Below, piece after piece: positions 46,843 to 54,896 of a DNA stretch of 64,000 nt. The DNA is from Micromonospora globbae (GTDB lineage Bacteria > Actinomycetota > Actinomycetes > Mycobacteriales > Micromonosporaceae), in NCBI RefSeq assembly GCF_003610785.1, contig NZ_RAQQ01000007.1:62001-126000 (forward strand), read 5' to 3'. Each line of letters opens with the position of its first letter. Positions within the stretch are counted from its first letter, which is position 1. The notes below the pieces were generated by a model. That model was not told the origin of the DNA. It worked only from the letters and a program-made list of their open reading frames with translations, and did not search any database. Position numbers and translations under genes: made by a program.

Positions 46843-48363
46843 GTGAGCTACGCCAAGGTGCTCTGCGTCGGGCTCGTGGGGGTGACCGGCCACCTCGTCG
46901 AGGTGGAGGCCGACCTGGCCGCCGGCCTGCCGGCGGTGGTGATCTCCGGCCTGCCGGACACGGCGCTGCAGGAGGCACGGGACCGGGTGCGCGCCGCGGT
47001 GGTCAACTCGGGCCAGCGCTGGCCCAACCGCCGGATCACGTTGAACCTCCTGCCCGCGACGCTGCCGAAGTTCGGGTCGGCGTTCGACCTGGCCATCGCC
47101 GCGGCGTTGCTCGGCGGGTCGGGCGAGCTTCCGCTGCTGCCGCTGGAGAAGGTGGTGGTCCTCGGGGAACTCGGGCTGGACGGGACGGTCCGGCCGGTGC
47201 GCGGGGTGCTGCCCATGGTCGCCGCGGCGGCCCGGGCCGGCATCCAGCGCGTGATCGTCCCCGTGGCGAACGCCGCCGAGGCGGCGGTGATCCCCGGGAT
47301 GTGCGTCCGCGCGGTCGACACGCTGCACCGGCTGGTGACCTTCGTCCGCGAGGGCGCTCCGCTGATCGACCCGCCGACGGTCGCGCCGGCGCCGCCCGGC
47401 GCGGGTCCCGACCTGGCCGACGTGGCCGGGCAGGAACTCGGCCGGCGCGCCCTGGAGGTCGCGGCCGCCGGCGGGCACCACCTGGCGCTGCTCGGGCCGC
47501 CCGGCGCGGGCAAGACGATGCTGGCCGAGCGCCTCCCGTCGATCCTGCCGGGGCTGGACGACGACGCGGCGCTCGAGGTCACGGCGCTGCACTCCATCGC
47601 CGGCCTGCTGCCGCCGGGCGGGCGGCTGCTGCGCCGCCCGCCGTTCCAGGCGCCGCACCACACCGCGACCGTGCCGTCCCTCGTCGGAGGGGGTTCCGGG
47701 CTGGCCCGCCCCGGGGCCGTGTCGCTGGCGCACCGCGGGGTGCTCTTCCTCGACGAGGCGCCGGAGTTCAGCAAGGGCGCGCTGGAGGCCCTGCGCCAGC
47801 CGCTCGAGCACGGCCGCGTCCAGCTCGCCCGCAGCCAGGGCGGCACCGAGTACCCGGCCCGTACGCAGCTCGTGCTCGCCGCCAACCCCTGCCCGTGTGC
47901 GAAGCCGGCCGGTGACGCGTACTGCGAGTGCAGCCCGGTGGCCCGGCGGCGCTACCTCGGTCGGCTGTCCGGGCCGCTGCTGGACCGGATCGACGTGCAG
48001 GTCCGGCTCCCGCCGGTGCGGGCCGCCGAGCTGATGGCCGCCGACGGGGGCCGGGAGCCGTCGGCGGTGGTGGCGCGTCGCGTGGCGGCGGCCCGCGGGG
48101 CGGCCGCGGAGCGCTGGGCGGGCCTCGGGCACCGGCTCAACGCCGAGGTCCCCGGGCCGCACCTGCGTCGGTCGCCCTGGCGGCTGCCTGCCCGGGACAC
48201 GGCGGAGCTGCGGGGCCGGCTCGACTCGGGGTCGCTCTCGGCCCGGGGGTTCGACCGGGTGATCCGCCTGGCCTGGACCATCGCCGACCTGGACGGCCGG
48301 GAGCGACCGGACCGCGACGACGTGCGCGAGGCCATCCAACTGCGGACGGGGGACGCGACATGA
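46843..48363 (+). CDS. comM: YifB/ComM family Mg-chelatase-like AAA+ ATPase
   Basis: 506 residues from GTG at 46843. An N-terminal ribosomal-S5-like domain (KVLCVGLVGVTGHLVEVEADL, FGSAFDLAIAAALL) is followed by an AAA+ domain with Walker A GPPGAGKTM and Walker B VLFLDEAPEF, a Cys cluster in NPCPCAKPAGDAYCECS, and a C-terminal helical lid. ComM homologues drive branch migration during natural transformation. The gene ends in a four-base ATGA overlap with dprA. Confidence 0.94.
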   Translation: MSYAKVLCVGLVGVTGHLVEVEADLAAGLPAVVISGLPDTALQEARDRVRAAVVNSGQRWPNRRITLNLLPATLPKFGSAFDLAIAAALLGGSGELPLLPLEKVVVLGELGLDGTVRPVRGVLPMVAAAARAGIQRVIVPVANAAEAAVIPGMCVRAVDTLHRLVTFVREGAPLIDPPTVAPAPPGAGPDLADVAGQELGRRALEVAAAGGHHLALLGPPGAGKTMLAERLPSILPGLDDDAALEVTALHSIAGLLPPGGRLLRRPPFQAPHHTATVPSLVGGGSGLARPGAVSLAHRGVLFLDEAPEFSKGALEALRQPLEHGRVQLARSQGGTEYPARTQLVLAANPCPCAKPAGDAYCECSPVARRRYLGRLSGPLLDRIDVQVRLPPVRAAELMAADGGREPSAVVARRVAAARGAAAERWAGLGHRLNAEVPGPHLRRSPWRLPARDTAELRGRLDSGSLSARGFDRVIRLAWTIADLDGRERPDRDDVREAIQLRTGDAT

Positions 48364-49688
48364 GCACCATCGAGGAGCGGACGCTGGCCCGGGTCGCGCT
48401 GACCTGGCTCACCGAGCCGGGGACCCGGTCGGTGCACCGGCTGGTGGCCCGGCTCGGCCCGGTGGCGGCACTGGACCTGCTGCTCGACGGCGGGGCGCCG
48501 GACGAGAAGCTGCGGTCGGCGGTCGCCGCCCGGGCGGCCGCCGGTGACGCGCGGGCCGTCGCGGCCGAGGCGGTGGCGCGTACCGAGCGGCTCGGCGCGC
48601 GGCTGGTCACGCCCGAGGACGAGGAGTGGCCGGCACAGCTGGCCGACCTCGGGCGGATGCGGCTCACCGACGCGTACCGGAAGGTGGACGTCGAGACGGC
48701 GCCGCCGCTCTGCTTCTGGGTACGGGGCTCGTGGCCGCTGGCCGAGGCGCTGGACCGCTCGGTCGCCGTGGTCGGCGCGCGGGCCGCCACCGGGTACGGG
48801 ACGCACGTCGCCACCGAGATCGGCTACGGCCTGGCCGACCGGGGTTGGACGATCGTCTCCGGCGGCGCGTTCGGCATCGACGCCGCCGCGCACCGGGGCG
48901 CGCTCAACGCGGGCGGGCTGACGGTCGCCGTCCTGGCCTGCGGTGTCGACCGGCCGTACCCGATGGGGAACGCCGCTCTCTTCGAGCGGATCGCCGACAC
49001 GGGGCTGCTGGTCAGCGAGTGGCCGCCCGGCGCCGACCCGTTGCGACCGCGGTTCCTCATCCGCAACCGGGTCATCGCCGCCGGCACGGCCGGGACGGTC
49101 GTGGTGGAGGCGTCGGCCCGCAGCGGCGCTACCCAGACCGCACGCCGCGCCCTGGCGATCGGCCGGCCGGCCATGGCGGTGCCGGGTCCGGTGACGTCGG
49201 CCATGTCGGTCGGCACCCACGAACTGCTGCGGGAGTACCCGAAGGCGCGCCTCGTGACCGGGGTGGCGCACGTGCTGGAGGAGGTGGGTCGGATCGGGTA
49301 CGACCTGGCGCCGCCCGCCCGAGGACCCGAACGGCCGCGTGACCGGCTCGACGACGAGGCGACGCAGGTGCTGGAGGCGATGCCCCGCCGGGGCGCGGTG
49401 GGCGTCGAGCGGCTGGCCGCCCGGGCCGGCGTGACCCTCCGGACCGCCCTGCGCAAACTGTCCATGCTGGAGGAACTGACCCTGGTGGTACGTCGCGACG
49501 ACGGCTACGCCCTCGCACCGCCCGACACGAGCGCCCCCGCCGCGGCCGACACGAGCGCCCCCGCCCCGCCCGCGGCGGGCGGCCCCGCCGCGGCCGACAC
49601 GAGCGCCCCCGCCCCGCCCGCGGCGGGCGGCCCCGCCGCGGCCGACACGAGCGCCCCCGGCGCGGCGGGCGAGGGCACGCCGACGTGA
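48360..49688 (+). CDS. dprA: DNA-processing protein DprA
   Basis: 442 residues from ATG at 48360 (GGGGGA upstream, ATGA overlap with comM). The Rossmann-like DprA fold is shown by VAVVGARAATGYG, SGGAFGIDAAAHRGAL and RFLIRNRVIAAG; a winged-helix domain is near residues 325-375. DprA loads RecA on incoming single-stranded DNA. The C-terminal 60 residues are a low-complexity tail containing ADTSAPAPPAAGGPAA twice, encoded by an exact 48-bp tandem repeat. Confidence 0.95.
   Translation: MSTIEERTLARVALTWLTEPGTRSVHRLVARLGPVAALDLLLDGGAPDEKLRSAVAARAAAGDARAVAAEAVARTERLGARLVTPEDEEWPAQLADLGRMRLTDAYRKVDVETAPPLCFWVRGSWPLAEALDRSVAVVGARAATGYGTHVATEIGYGLADRGWTIVSGGAFGIDAAAHRGALNAGGLTVAVLACGVDRPYPMGNAALFERIADTGLLVSEWPPGADPLRPRFLIRNRVIAAGTAGTVVVEASARSGATQTARRALAIGRPAMAVPGPVTSAMSVGTHELLREYPKARLVTGVAHVLEEVGRIGYDLAPPARGPERPRDRLDDEATQVLEAMPRRGAVGVERLAARAGVTLRTALRKLSMLEELTLVVRRDDGYALAPPDTSAPAAADTSAPAPPAAGGPAAADTSAPAPPAAGGPAAADTSAPGAAGEGTPT
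49545..49640. repeat. Two exact 48-bp tandem repeats in the dprA tail
   Basis: Units at 49545-49592 and 49593-49640, with partial units before and after. In frame with dprA, adding 16 residues per copy, so copy number can change without frameshift. Confidence 0.9.
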
Positions 49689-49725
49689 CGGTCAACCGCC
49701 GGCGGGGACACGCCGACGTGACGGT
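49676..49725. repeat. 33-bp-period repeat across the dprA stop codon
   Basis: CACGCCGACGTGACGGT occurs at 49676-49692 and 49709-49725. The first copy contains the TGA stop of dprA (49686-49688), the second a decayed duplicate of it. Confidence 0.75.
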
Positions 49726-49792
49726 GAGCCGCCCCGACGACGCCGGGCGCCGGCCCGGGGCGAACCCGGTGCCGGCGCCGGCTCCGTCATGT

Positions 49793-49818
49793 CCGTGGTG
49801 CCAGCTCCAGCACCACGG
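49793..49818. terminator. Hairpin between convergent dprA and M28 peptidase genes
   Basis: Perfect 9-bp stem CCGTGGTGC/GCACCACGG with an 8-base loop. Confidence 0.5.
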
Positions 49819-49825
49819 GCGGACG

Positions 49826-51253
49826 TCAGCGGGCGGTCGCGTACGCGGCGCACCCGATCAGCTCGAGCGACACCTGGAGGCGCTCGAGGCTGATGTTCCT
49901 GGCGATCGTGTCCTCCGGGGTGTGGTAGGGCGGTTCGAGCAGCGCGGGCGTCTCCTCGCCGCGCCAGGAGAAGTTGGCGCTGGCGATGCCGACCTCCTGG
50001 AAGGCCTGGTGGTCGCTGGAGCCGCGCTGCGTCACCGGCGAGATCCGCGGGTCGTAGCCGAGGCGGGCGGCGGCGGCCGCCACCTCGTCGGTGGCCCGGT
50101 TGGCCTGCCCGGTGAACGAGAGCAGCCAGTAGCGGGTCGCCGGGTCCCAGCTGGTGGCCACCATGTCGTTCTGGTACACCGCGAGGAACCGGTCCCGCTC
50201 CTCCTGCGGCAGCTGCCGGACGTGGTAGCGGGAGCCGACGAGCCCCTGCTCCTCCGAGCCCCAGAGGGCGAACCGCAGGGTGGCGTCGACCGGGATGGCC
50301 TTGAGCACGCGGGCCAGTTCGAGGCAGAGCACGGTGCCGGAGCCGTCGTCGTTCGCCCCGGGTGCGCCGATGACCGTGTCGTAGTGGGCGCTGACCATCA
50401 CCACCGGCCCGCCCGGGCCGGAACGCCCCACCCGCTCGGCGATGACGTTGTGCGAGGTCAGACCCCGGTGCGCGGAGGTGGAGACGGCGAGGGTGAACCG
50501 ACCGGCGGCCAGCTGCTCACGCAGCCGTTCCTTCTGCGCCTGCGCGACCCCGACCACCGGGATCGGCACCGGCGAGCTGGCCGACCCCGGCAGGGTGGGC
50601 GAGAACGCCGAGGTCCGCCGGGGCGGTACGCCGTCGGCGGCGAGGAACACGACGGCGGCCGCGCCACGGGCCACGGCGGTGGCCACCAGTTGCTCGCGCC
50701 GCGCCGCCACGTAGTCGACCAGCACGACGCGGCCGGTCACGTCGCCCGGGTAGTTCTCCGGTGCGCCCGCGCCCACGTCCACCACGTCACCGCTCACCGT
50801 GGTGTCGAGCGCGGCGTGCGGGGAGGCGCCGGCCTGCCAGTTGAGGTCGGTGGGCAGTCCGGCCGGCGAGGCGAGCTGGGCGAGGAACTTGTCCGCCACG
50901 GTGAAGGGTTCCAGCCGGACGTCGTACCGCAGGTGGTCCAGCTCCTTGGCGATGTAGTCGGCGGCGCGGCGCTCCGAGGCCGTTCCGCCGATGCGCGGCC
51001 CGATGCCCTCGCTGAGGGCGCGCAGGTGCGACAGCGCCCGCTCGGCCGAGACCTGCGCGATGACCGTGCGGTCGTCGGGGGTGAGCGCCGGCGGACGGTA
51101 CGCGCCGGGGCGCTGGTCGTCGGTCGCCCAAGCCGGAGCGGGAAGGGCTACGGTGGCGGCGCCACCGAGAGCGATGGTCAGCATCCGCCGTCGGTTCACT
51201 GTGGAGCCGACCGGGTTGTTCGACTGGGTAGCGGGTTGGCCGCCGTTGGTCAT
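49826..51253 (-). CDS. Secreted M28 family zinc aminopeptidase
   Basis: 475 residues from ATG at 51253 with AGGAGG upstream. The N-terminus is a Tat-type signal: NRRRMLTIALGGAATVALPAPAWA, cleaved probably after AWA. A PA domain insert is followed by the M28 catalytic domain with metal ligands in SAHYDTV, GANDDGSGT, WGSEEQGLVGS, the Asp in YQNDMVA and the His in PPYHTPEDT. Predicted exported exopeptidase. It is divergent from xerC and convergent with dprA. Confidence 0.93.
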   Translation of the reverse strand: MTNGGQPATQSNNPVGSTVNRRRMLTIALGGAATVALPAPAWATDDQRPGAYRPPALTPDDRTVIAQVSAERALSHLRALSEGIGPRIGGTASERRAADYIAKELDHLRYDVRLEPFTVADKFLAQLASPAGLPTDLNWQAGASPHAALDTTVSGDVVDVGAGAPENYPGDVTGRVVLVDYVAARREQLVATAVARGAAAVVFLAADGVPPRRTSAFSPTLPGSASSPVPIPVVGVAQAQKERLREQLAAGRFTLAVSTSAHRGLTSHNVIAERVGRSGPGGPVVMVSAHYDTVIGAPGANDDGSGTVLCLELARVLKAIPVDATLRFALWGSEEQGLVGSRYHVRQLPQEERDRFLAVYQNDMVATSWDPATRYWLLSFTGQANRATDEVAAAAARLGYDPRISPVTQRGSSDHQAFQEVGIASANFSWRGEETPALLEPPYHTPEDTIARNISLERLQVSLELIGCAAYATAR

Positions 51254-51470
51254 GGGTCCTCCTGATCCGCTGTGGAGCCCGCCGACCGGTAAGGGGTGAG
51301 CAGGCTCACAAGTCCTGTGACCGTATCCGCCCCCGGGTGGTCCTCCAAGATCCGTTCGGGCGGTCGTCCGCCCGCCGAGCAGCCGCCTGACCAGGACGGA
51401 CGGCCCACACCGCCCGTCCCGGCGTGCCGCGTACCGAGCGCGCCGGGTGCGCCGTGCCGGCGTGGCGGCC

Positions 51471-51476
51471 TAGGCT
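51471..51476 (+). promoter_or_regulatory. Candidate -10 box upstream of xerC
   Basis: TAGGCT ends six bases before an ATG at 51483 that opens a 21-codon ORF leading into xerC. Confidence 0.4.
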
Positions 51477-51482
51477 CGCGGC

Positions 51483-51548
51483 ATGCCAGCGGACACCGGG
51501 TCCAGGCCGGCCTCACGCGTCCCGCGTCCCGAGGCGGTGCGGCGGTGA
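51483..51548 (+). CDS. Possible 21-residue upstream ORF coupled to xerC
   Basis: ATG at 51483 six bases after a -10-like TAGGCT, encoding MPADTGSRPASRVPRPEAVRR. Its TGA (51546-51548) overlaps the xerC GTG start (51545) as GTGA. It could let ribosomes that start on a leaderless mRNA re-initiate at xerC. Sequence support is only positional; it may instead be part of the untranslated leader. Confidence 0.35.
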   Translation: MPADTGSRPASRVPRPEAVRR

Positions 51549-52573
51549 CGCGCCGGAGCGACGGCGGCACCCGGGCCGTCCACCAGGCGCTGCCACCCGC
51601 ACTGCGCGACGCGGTGGACGAGTTCGCCGACCACCTGGCCCGGGTGCGCAACCGCTCGGCGCACACGGTCCGCGCGTACGTCACGGACGTGGTCTCCCTC
51701 CTCGACCACGCCGCCCGGGCCGGCTGCGCCGAGGTCGCCGACGTGGACCTGGCCGTGCTCCGCAGCTGGCTGGCACGGCTGCGGACCGCCGGCGCGGCAC
51801 GCAGCTCGCTGGCCCGGCGCGCGGCGTCGGCCCGGGTCTTCAGTGCCTGGGCGCACCGGCGAGGGCTGCTGCCGACCGACGTGGGCGCCACCCTGGCCAG
51901 CCCGCGGGCACCCCGGGAACTGCCCGGCGTACTCCGCGCCGACCAGGCGGCCGCCCTGGTCGAGGCGCCGATCCGCCCCGCCTCCGGTACGCCGGAGACC
52001 ACCGGCCACCCCGCCGGCGCGGCGCGTACGGACGAGGGCGACCAGCCCGGCACCGCGGCCGACCCCGACGCCGTGCTCCTCCGGGACCGGGCGCTGCTGG
52101 AACTGCTCTACGGCACCGGGGTACGGGTCAGCGAGGCGTGCGGGCTCGACCTCGCCGACGTCGACCCGGCGCGCCGCGTGGTCCGGGTGTTCGGCAAGGG
52201 GGGGCGGGAGCGGACCGTCCCGTACGGTGTGCCGGCGCAGCGCGCTCTGGACGACTGGATGCGCCACGGCCGCCCCGTGCTGGCCACCCCGCGCTCCGGT
52301 GACGCCCTGCTCCTCGGCGCCCGCGGCGGGCGGCTCAACCCGACGACGGCCCGCCGGATCGTCGGCGGGTACGCGGACGCGGCCGGCCTGCCCCGGACCA
52401 GCCCGCACGGGCTGCGCCACTCGGCCGCCACGCACCTGCTGGAGGGGGGCGCGGACCTGCGCGCCGTGCAGGAACTGCTCGGCCACTCCTCGCTCGCCAG
52501 CACCCAGATCTACACCCACGTGTCCGTGGAGCGGCTGCGCGCCGCGTACCGCCAGGCGCACCCGCGGGCCTGA
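51545..52573 (+). CDS. xerC: Tyrosine recombinase XerC
   Basis: 342 residues from GTG at 51545. N-terminal SAM-like DNA-binding domain (FADHLARVRNRSAHTVRAYVTD). Catalytic set R-K-H-R-H-Y: Arg in YGTGVRVSEACGL, Lys in GKGGRER, HGLRHSAATH, LGHSSLASTQIYTH with the Tyr nucleophile. An insertion of about 35 residues (around 135-170, PASGTPETTGHP...) separates the domains. It sits in its usual chromosomal context beside dprA and the M23 gene, so it is the chromosome-dimer recombinase and not a mobile-element integrase. Confidence 0.95.
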   Translation: MTRRSDGGTRAVHQALPPALRDAVDEFADHLARVRNRSAHTVRAYVTDVVSLLDHAARAGCAEVADVDLAVLRSWLARLRTAGAARSSLARRAASARVFSAWAHRRGLLPTDVGATLASPRAPRELPGVLRADQAAALVEAPIRPASGTPETTGHPAGAARTDEGDQPGTAADPDAVLLRDRALLELLYGTGVRVSEACGLDLADVDPARRVVRVFGKGGRERTVPYGVPAQRALDDWMRHGRPVLATPRSGDALLLGARGGRLNPTTARRIVGGYADAAGLPRTSPHGLRHSAATHLLEGGADLRAVQELLGHSSLASTQIYTHVSVERLRAAYRQAHPRA

Positions 52574-52605
52574 CCGGAACCGACCGATCATGATCCACCG
52601 ACGGT

Positions 52606-52611
52606 TACGAT
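52606..52611 (+). promoter_or_regulatory. Candidate -10 box for a leaderless transcript
   Basis: TACGAT ends six bases before the GTG at 52618 and no ribosome-binding site is present. Confidence 0.5.
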
Positions 52612-52617
52612 CACCGG

Positions 52618-53799
52618 GTGAGCGTCCCGCAGCCACCGGAGCCGATCCCGGGTGCCCGCCTGCTCTTCTCGCTGGATCCGGCGGTGAGCCACCTCAACCA
52701 CGGCTCGTTCGGCGCGGTGCCGATCACCGTGCAGCGGGCCCAGCAGCGGCTGCGCGACGAGATGGAGTCCAATCCGCTGCGCTTCTTCACGCAGGGACTG
52801 GTCGACCGGATCGCGCACACCCGCCGGCACCTTGCCACCTTCCTGGGCGCGGACCCGGACGGCGCCGCGCTGGTCGGCAACACCACCACCGGCGTCGCCG
52901 TGGTGCTCCAGTCGCTGGGGCTGCGCCCCGGTGACGAGATCCTGAGCACCGACCACGGGTACGGCGCGGTCGGCCTCTCCATCCAGCGGGAGTGCCGGCG
53001 CACCGGGGCGGAGAGCCGAGTGCTGCCGATCCCGCTGGAGGCCACGGACGAGCAGGTCGTCGAGGCCGTCCGGGAGGCTCTGCGCCCCGGTCGGACGCGG
53101 CTGCTCGTCGTCGACCAGATCACGTCGGCCACCGCGCGGCTCTTCCCCGTGGCCGCCATCGCCGCGACGGCCCGTGAGCAGGGCGTGCCGGTCCTGGTGG
53201 ACGCGGCGCACGTACCCGGGATGCTGTCGGCCACCGTCGCGGGCGTCGGTGCCGACTTCTGGGTGGGCAACCTGCACAAGTGGGCGTACGCGCCGCGCGG
53301 CACCGCCGTGCTGGTCGTGGCCCCGCAGTGGCGGGAACGCATCGAGCCGCTGGTGGTGTCCTGGGAGCAGGAGTCCGGTTACCCGGCCCGCCTCGAATGG
53401 CAGGCCACCCTCGACTACACCTCGTGGCTGGCCGCGCCGGCCGGCCTGTTCACCCTCCGCAGTCTCGGCGCCGACCGGGTACGGGCGCACAACGCCGGGT
53501 TGGCGGCGTACGGCCAACGGGTGGTCGGCGACGCCCTCGGGGTGGCGCCGACCCACCTGCCGGACCCCGGCGGACCCGAGGTCGCCATGCGGATCATCCC
53601 CCTGGCACCGGGTCTGGCCACCACCGTCGAGGGGGCGCGGGCCCTCCAGCAGCGGATCGCGGAGCGGATCGCCACGGAGGTGGCCGTTATGTCGTGGAAC
53701 GGCCGGGGTTGGCTGCGCCTCTGCGGGCAGGTGTACAACGCGCCCGAGGAGTACGAACGCCTGGCCGTGCGGCTGCCCCCGCTGCTCGCCCAACGCTGA
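52618..53799 (+). CDS. Aminotransferase class V-fold PLP enzyme (isopenicillin-N epimerase-like)
   Basis: 393 residues from GTG at 52618. N-terminal SHLNHGSFGAVP and NTTTGVAVVL, cofactor Asp in LVDAAHVPG and PLP-binding Lys in VGNLHKWAYAPRG place it in the class V family close to isopenicillin-N epimerase-like and cysteine-desulfurase-like enzymes. No beta-lactam genes are nearby, so the substrate is unknown. Its last 385 bases are overlapped on the other strand by the open frame of the M23 gene, and its stop codon lies in an imperfect duplicated region. Confidence 0.92.
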   Translation: MSVPQPPEPIPGARLLFSLDPAVSHLNHGSFGAVPITVQRAQQRLRDEMESNPLRFFTQGLVDRIAHTRRHLATFLGADPDGAALVGNTTTGVAVVLQSLGLRPGDEILSTDHGYGAVGLSIQRECRRTGAESRVLPIPLEATDEQVVEAVREALRPGRTRLLVVDQITSATARLFPVAAIAATAREQGVPVLVDAAHVPGMLSATVAGVGADFWVGNLHKWAYAPRGTAVLVVAPQWRERIEPLVVSWEQESGYPARLEWQATLDYTSWLAAPAGLFTLRSLGADRVRAHNAGLAAYGQRVVGDALGVAPTHLPDPGGPEVAMRIIPLAPGLATTVEGARALQQRIAERIATEVAVMSWNGRGWLRLCGQVYNAPEEYERLAVRLPPLLAQR

Positions 53800-54680
53800 C
53801 CAGGCCGGGCGCGGCTGCCCCGCCGCTCCCCGACGCCGGCTCGGGCCGCGGCTGCCCCCTGTTGACCAGGCCCGGGGCTGCCCGCTGCTCGTCCGACGCC
53901 GGCCGGCGGCCCGATCGCGCCTCGGCCACGTCGGGCGCGACGGGCGGGAACGCCTCGCCGTCGAGCGGGGCGAAAACCGGGCGGCGCAGCGGGGGCGGAC
54001 CGGTGCCCGTCGACGGGTAGCAGGCGGACCGGGCCGAGACCGAGCAACGCCAGCGGGTCGAGGTACTCCTCGCCGCGCTTCAGGCCCCAGTGCAGGCAGG
54101 CCGCTGCCAGGCAGCCCGGGTGGCCGGCCCGCAGGACGCCCACCGGCGTCCCGGCCGCGACCGGCTCGCCGGCGGCGACGGTGGGCTGCACCGGCTCGTA
54201 CGTGGTCCGCAGCCCACCGCCGTGCGCGACGGTGACCACCGGCCGCCCGGCCACCGTGCCCGCGAAGAACACGGTGCCGGAGCCCGCGGCCCGCACGGTG
54301 GCGCCGGGCGGGGCGGCCAGGTCGACGCCCCGGTGCCCGCGTAGCCACGGCTGGGCCGGCGGATCGAAGCGACGCACCACCTGGGACGACCCGTCGAGAG
54401 GCCATCGGAACCGAGCCCTCTCCCCCGGCTCGGCTGCCACCCACGACGAAGTCACAGCCCCCGAGCCCGTCGCCACAGAACCCCAGCCCGGGGCCGCGGA
54501 AGCCCAGCCTGGGGCCACAGAATCCCAGCCCGGGGCCGCGGACGCGGCGAGCGGCACCGGCGGTGCGGCCAACAGCAGGGCCAGGCCGAGCGGAACCGCC
54601 AACCGTCGCGCCGGAACGGCCCGACGGGACGGACGGGTACGCCGGAGCACGGCCGGAGGGGCCGACGACGGAGGTCGCAT
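53415..54680 (-). CDS. M23 family metallopeptidase with abnormal C-terminal extension
   Basis: 421-residue frame from ATG at 54680. Signal peptide RRLAVPLGLALLLAAPPVPLAASA, a short repeat (APGWDSVAPGWASAAPGWGS), then an M23/LysM-like peptidase domain (HRGVDLAAPPGATV, GTVFFAGTVAGRPVVTVAHG, CLHWGLKRGEEYLDPLALLG). The His-x-His zinc motif reads Cys-Leu-His. The recognisable protein ends near residue 230 (about base 53990); the remaining 190 residues are Arg/Ala/Gly-rich and the last 128 run antisense through the aminotransferase gene. The normal stop codon appears lost. Predicted cell-wall hydrolase or its inactive relative. Confidence 0.75.
   Translation of the reverse strand: MRPPSSAPPAVLRRTRPSRRAVPARRLAVPLGLALLLAAPPVPLAASAAPGWDSVAPGWASAAPGWGSVATGSGAVTSSWVAAEPGERARFRWPLDGSSQVVRRFDPPAQPWLRGHRGVDLAAPPGATVRAAGSGTVFFAGTVAGRPVVTVAHGGGLRTTYEPVQPTVAAGEPVAAGTPVGVLRAGHPGCLAAACLHWGLKRGEEYLDPLALLGLGPVRLLPVDGHRSAPAAPPGFRPARRRGVPARRARRGRGAIGPPAGVGRAAGSPGPGQQGAAAARAGVGERRGSRARPGQRWASSGGSRTARRSYSSGALYTCPQRRSQPRPFHDITATSVAIRSAIRCWRARAPSTVVARPGARGMIRMATSGPPGSGRWVGATPRASPTTRWPYAANPALCARTRSAPRLRRVNRPAGAASHEV
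53769..53905. repeat. Imperfect duplicated region at the aminotransferase 3' end
   Basis: TGACCAGGCC plus G/C-rich sequence recurs with a period near 66 bases (53797 and 53863), and GCGGCTGCCCC recurs four times with drift. The first unit carries the aminotransferase stop codon. Confidence 0.6.
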
Positions 54681-54720
54681 GACAGGCAGCCTGCCCGGCG
54701 AGGTCGGGCCACGCCGTCCC

Positions 54721-54749
54721 CTGTGGACAACGGACCGCCCTGTGGACGG
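54721..54749 (-). promoter_or_regulatory. Pair of DnaA-box-like sites upstream of the M23 gene
   Basis: On the minus strand CCGTCCACAG (54749-54740) and TTGTCCACAG (54730-54721), 19 bases apart, same orientation. A GGCAGGCTGCC palindrome (54695-54685) follows four bases before the ATG. The same order of elements precedes yraN. Confidence 0.5.
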
Positions 54750-54896
54750 CCCCCGTTCGCACGGACGATCTGCTAAGCACGTCCCGCGGGCCGCGTCTCC
54801 CCCGCTGACGTCGAGTCCGCCCTGCCCCGCCCCGGGCAGACGGCCCTAAGCTGGGGCCGGGCACGGCGGCCGCACCGCCGTGGGGACGGGGAGATC

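Noticed and set aside
45106..48339. Long minus-strand frame across the hypothetical protein gene, yraN and comM
   Set aside because: Overlaps clear genes on the plus strand; low-complexity translation.
49545..49725. Repeats near the dprA end considered as a CRISPR array
   Set aside because: Units are contiguous and in frame without spacers; no cas genes.
51545..52573. Tyrosine recombinase considered as an integrase of a mobile element
   Set aside because: Lies in the conserved xerC position beside dprA and the M23 gene, with no attachment-site repeats or phage genes.
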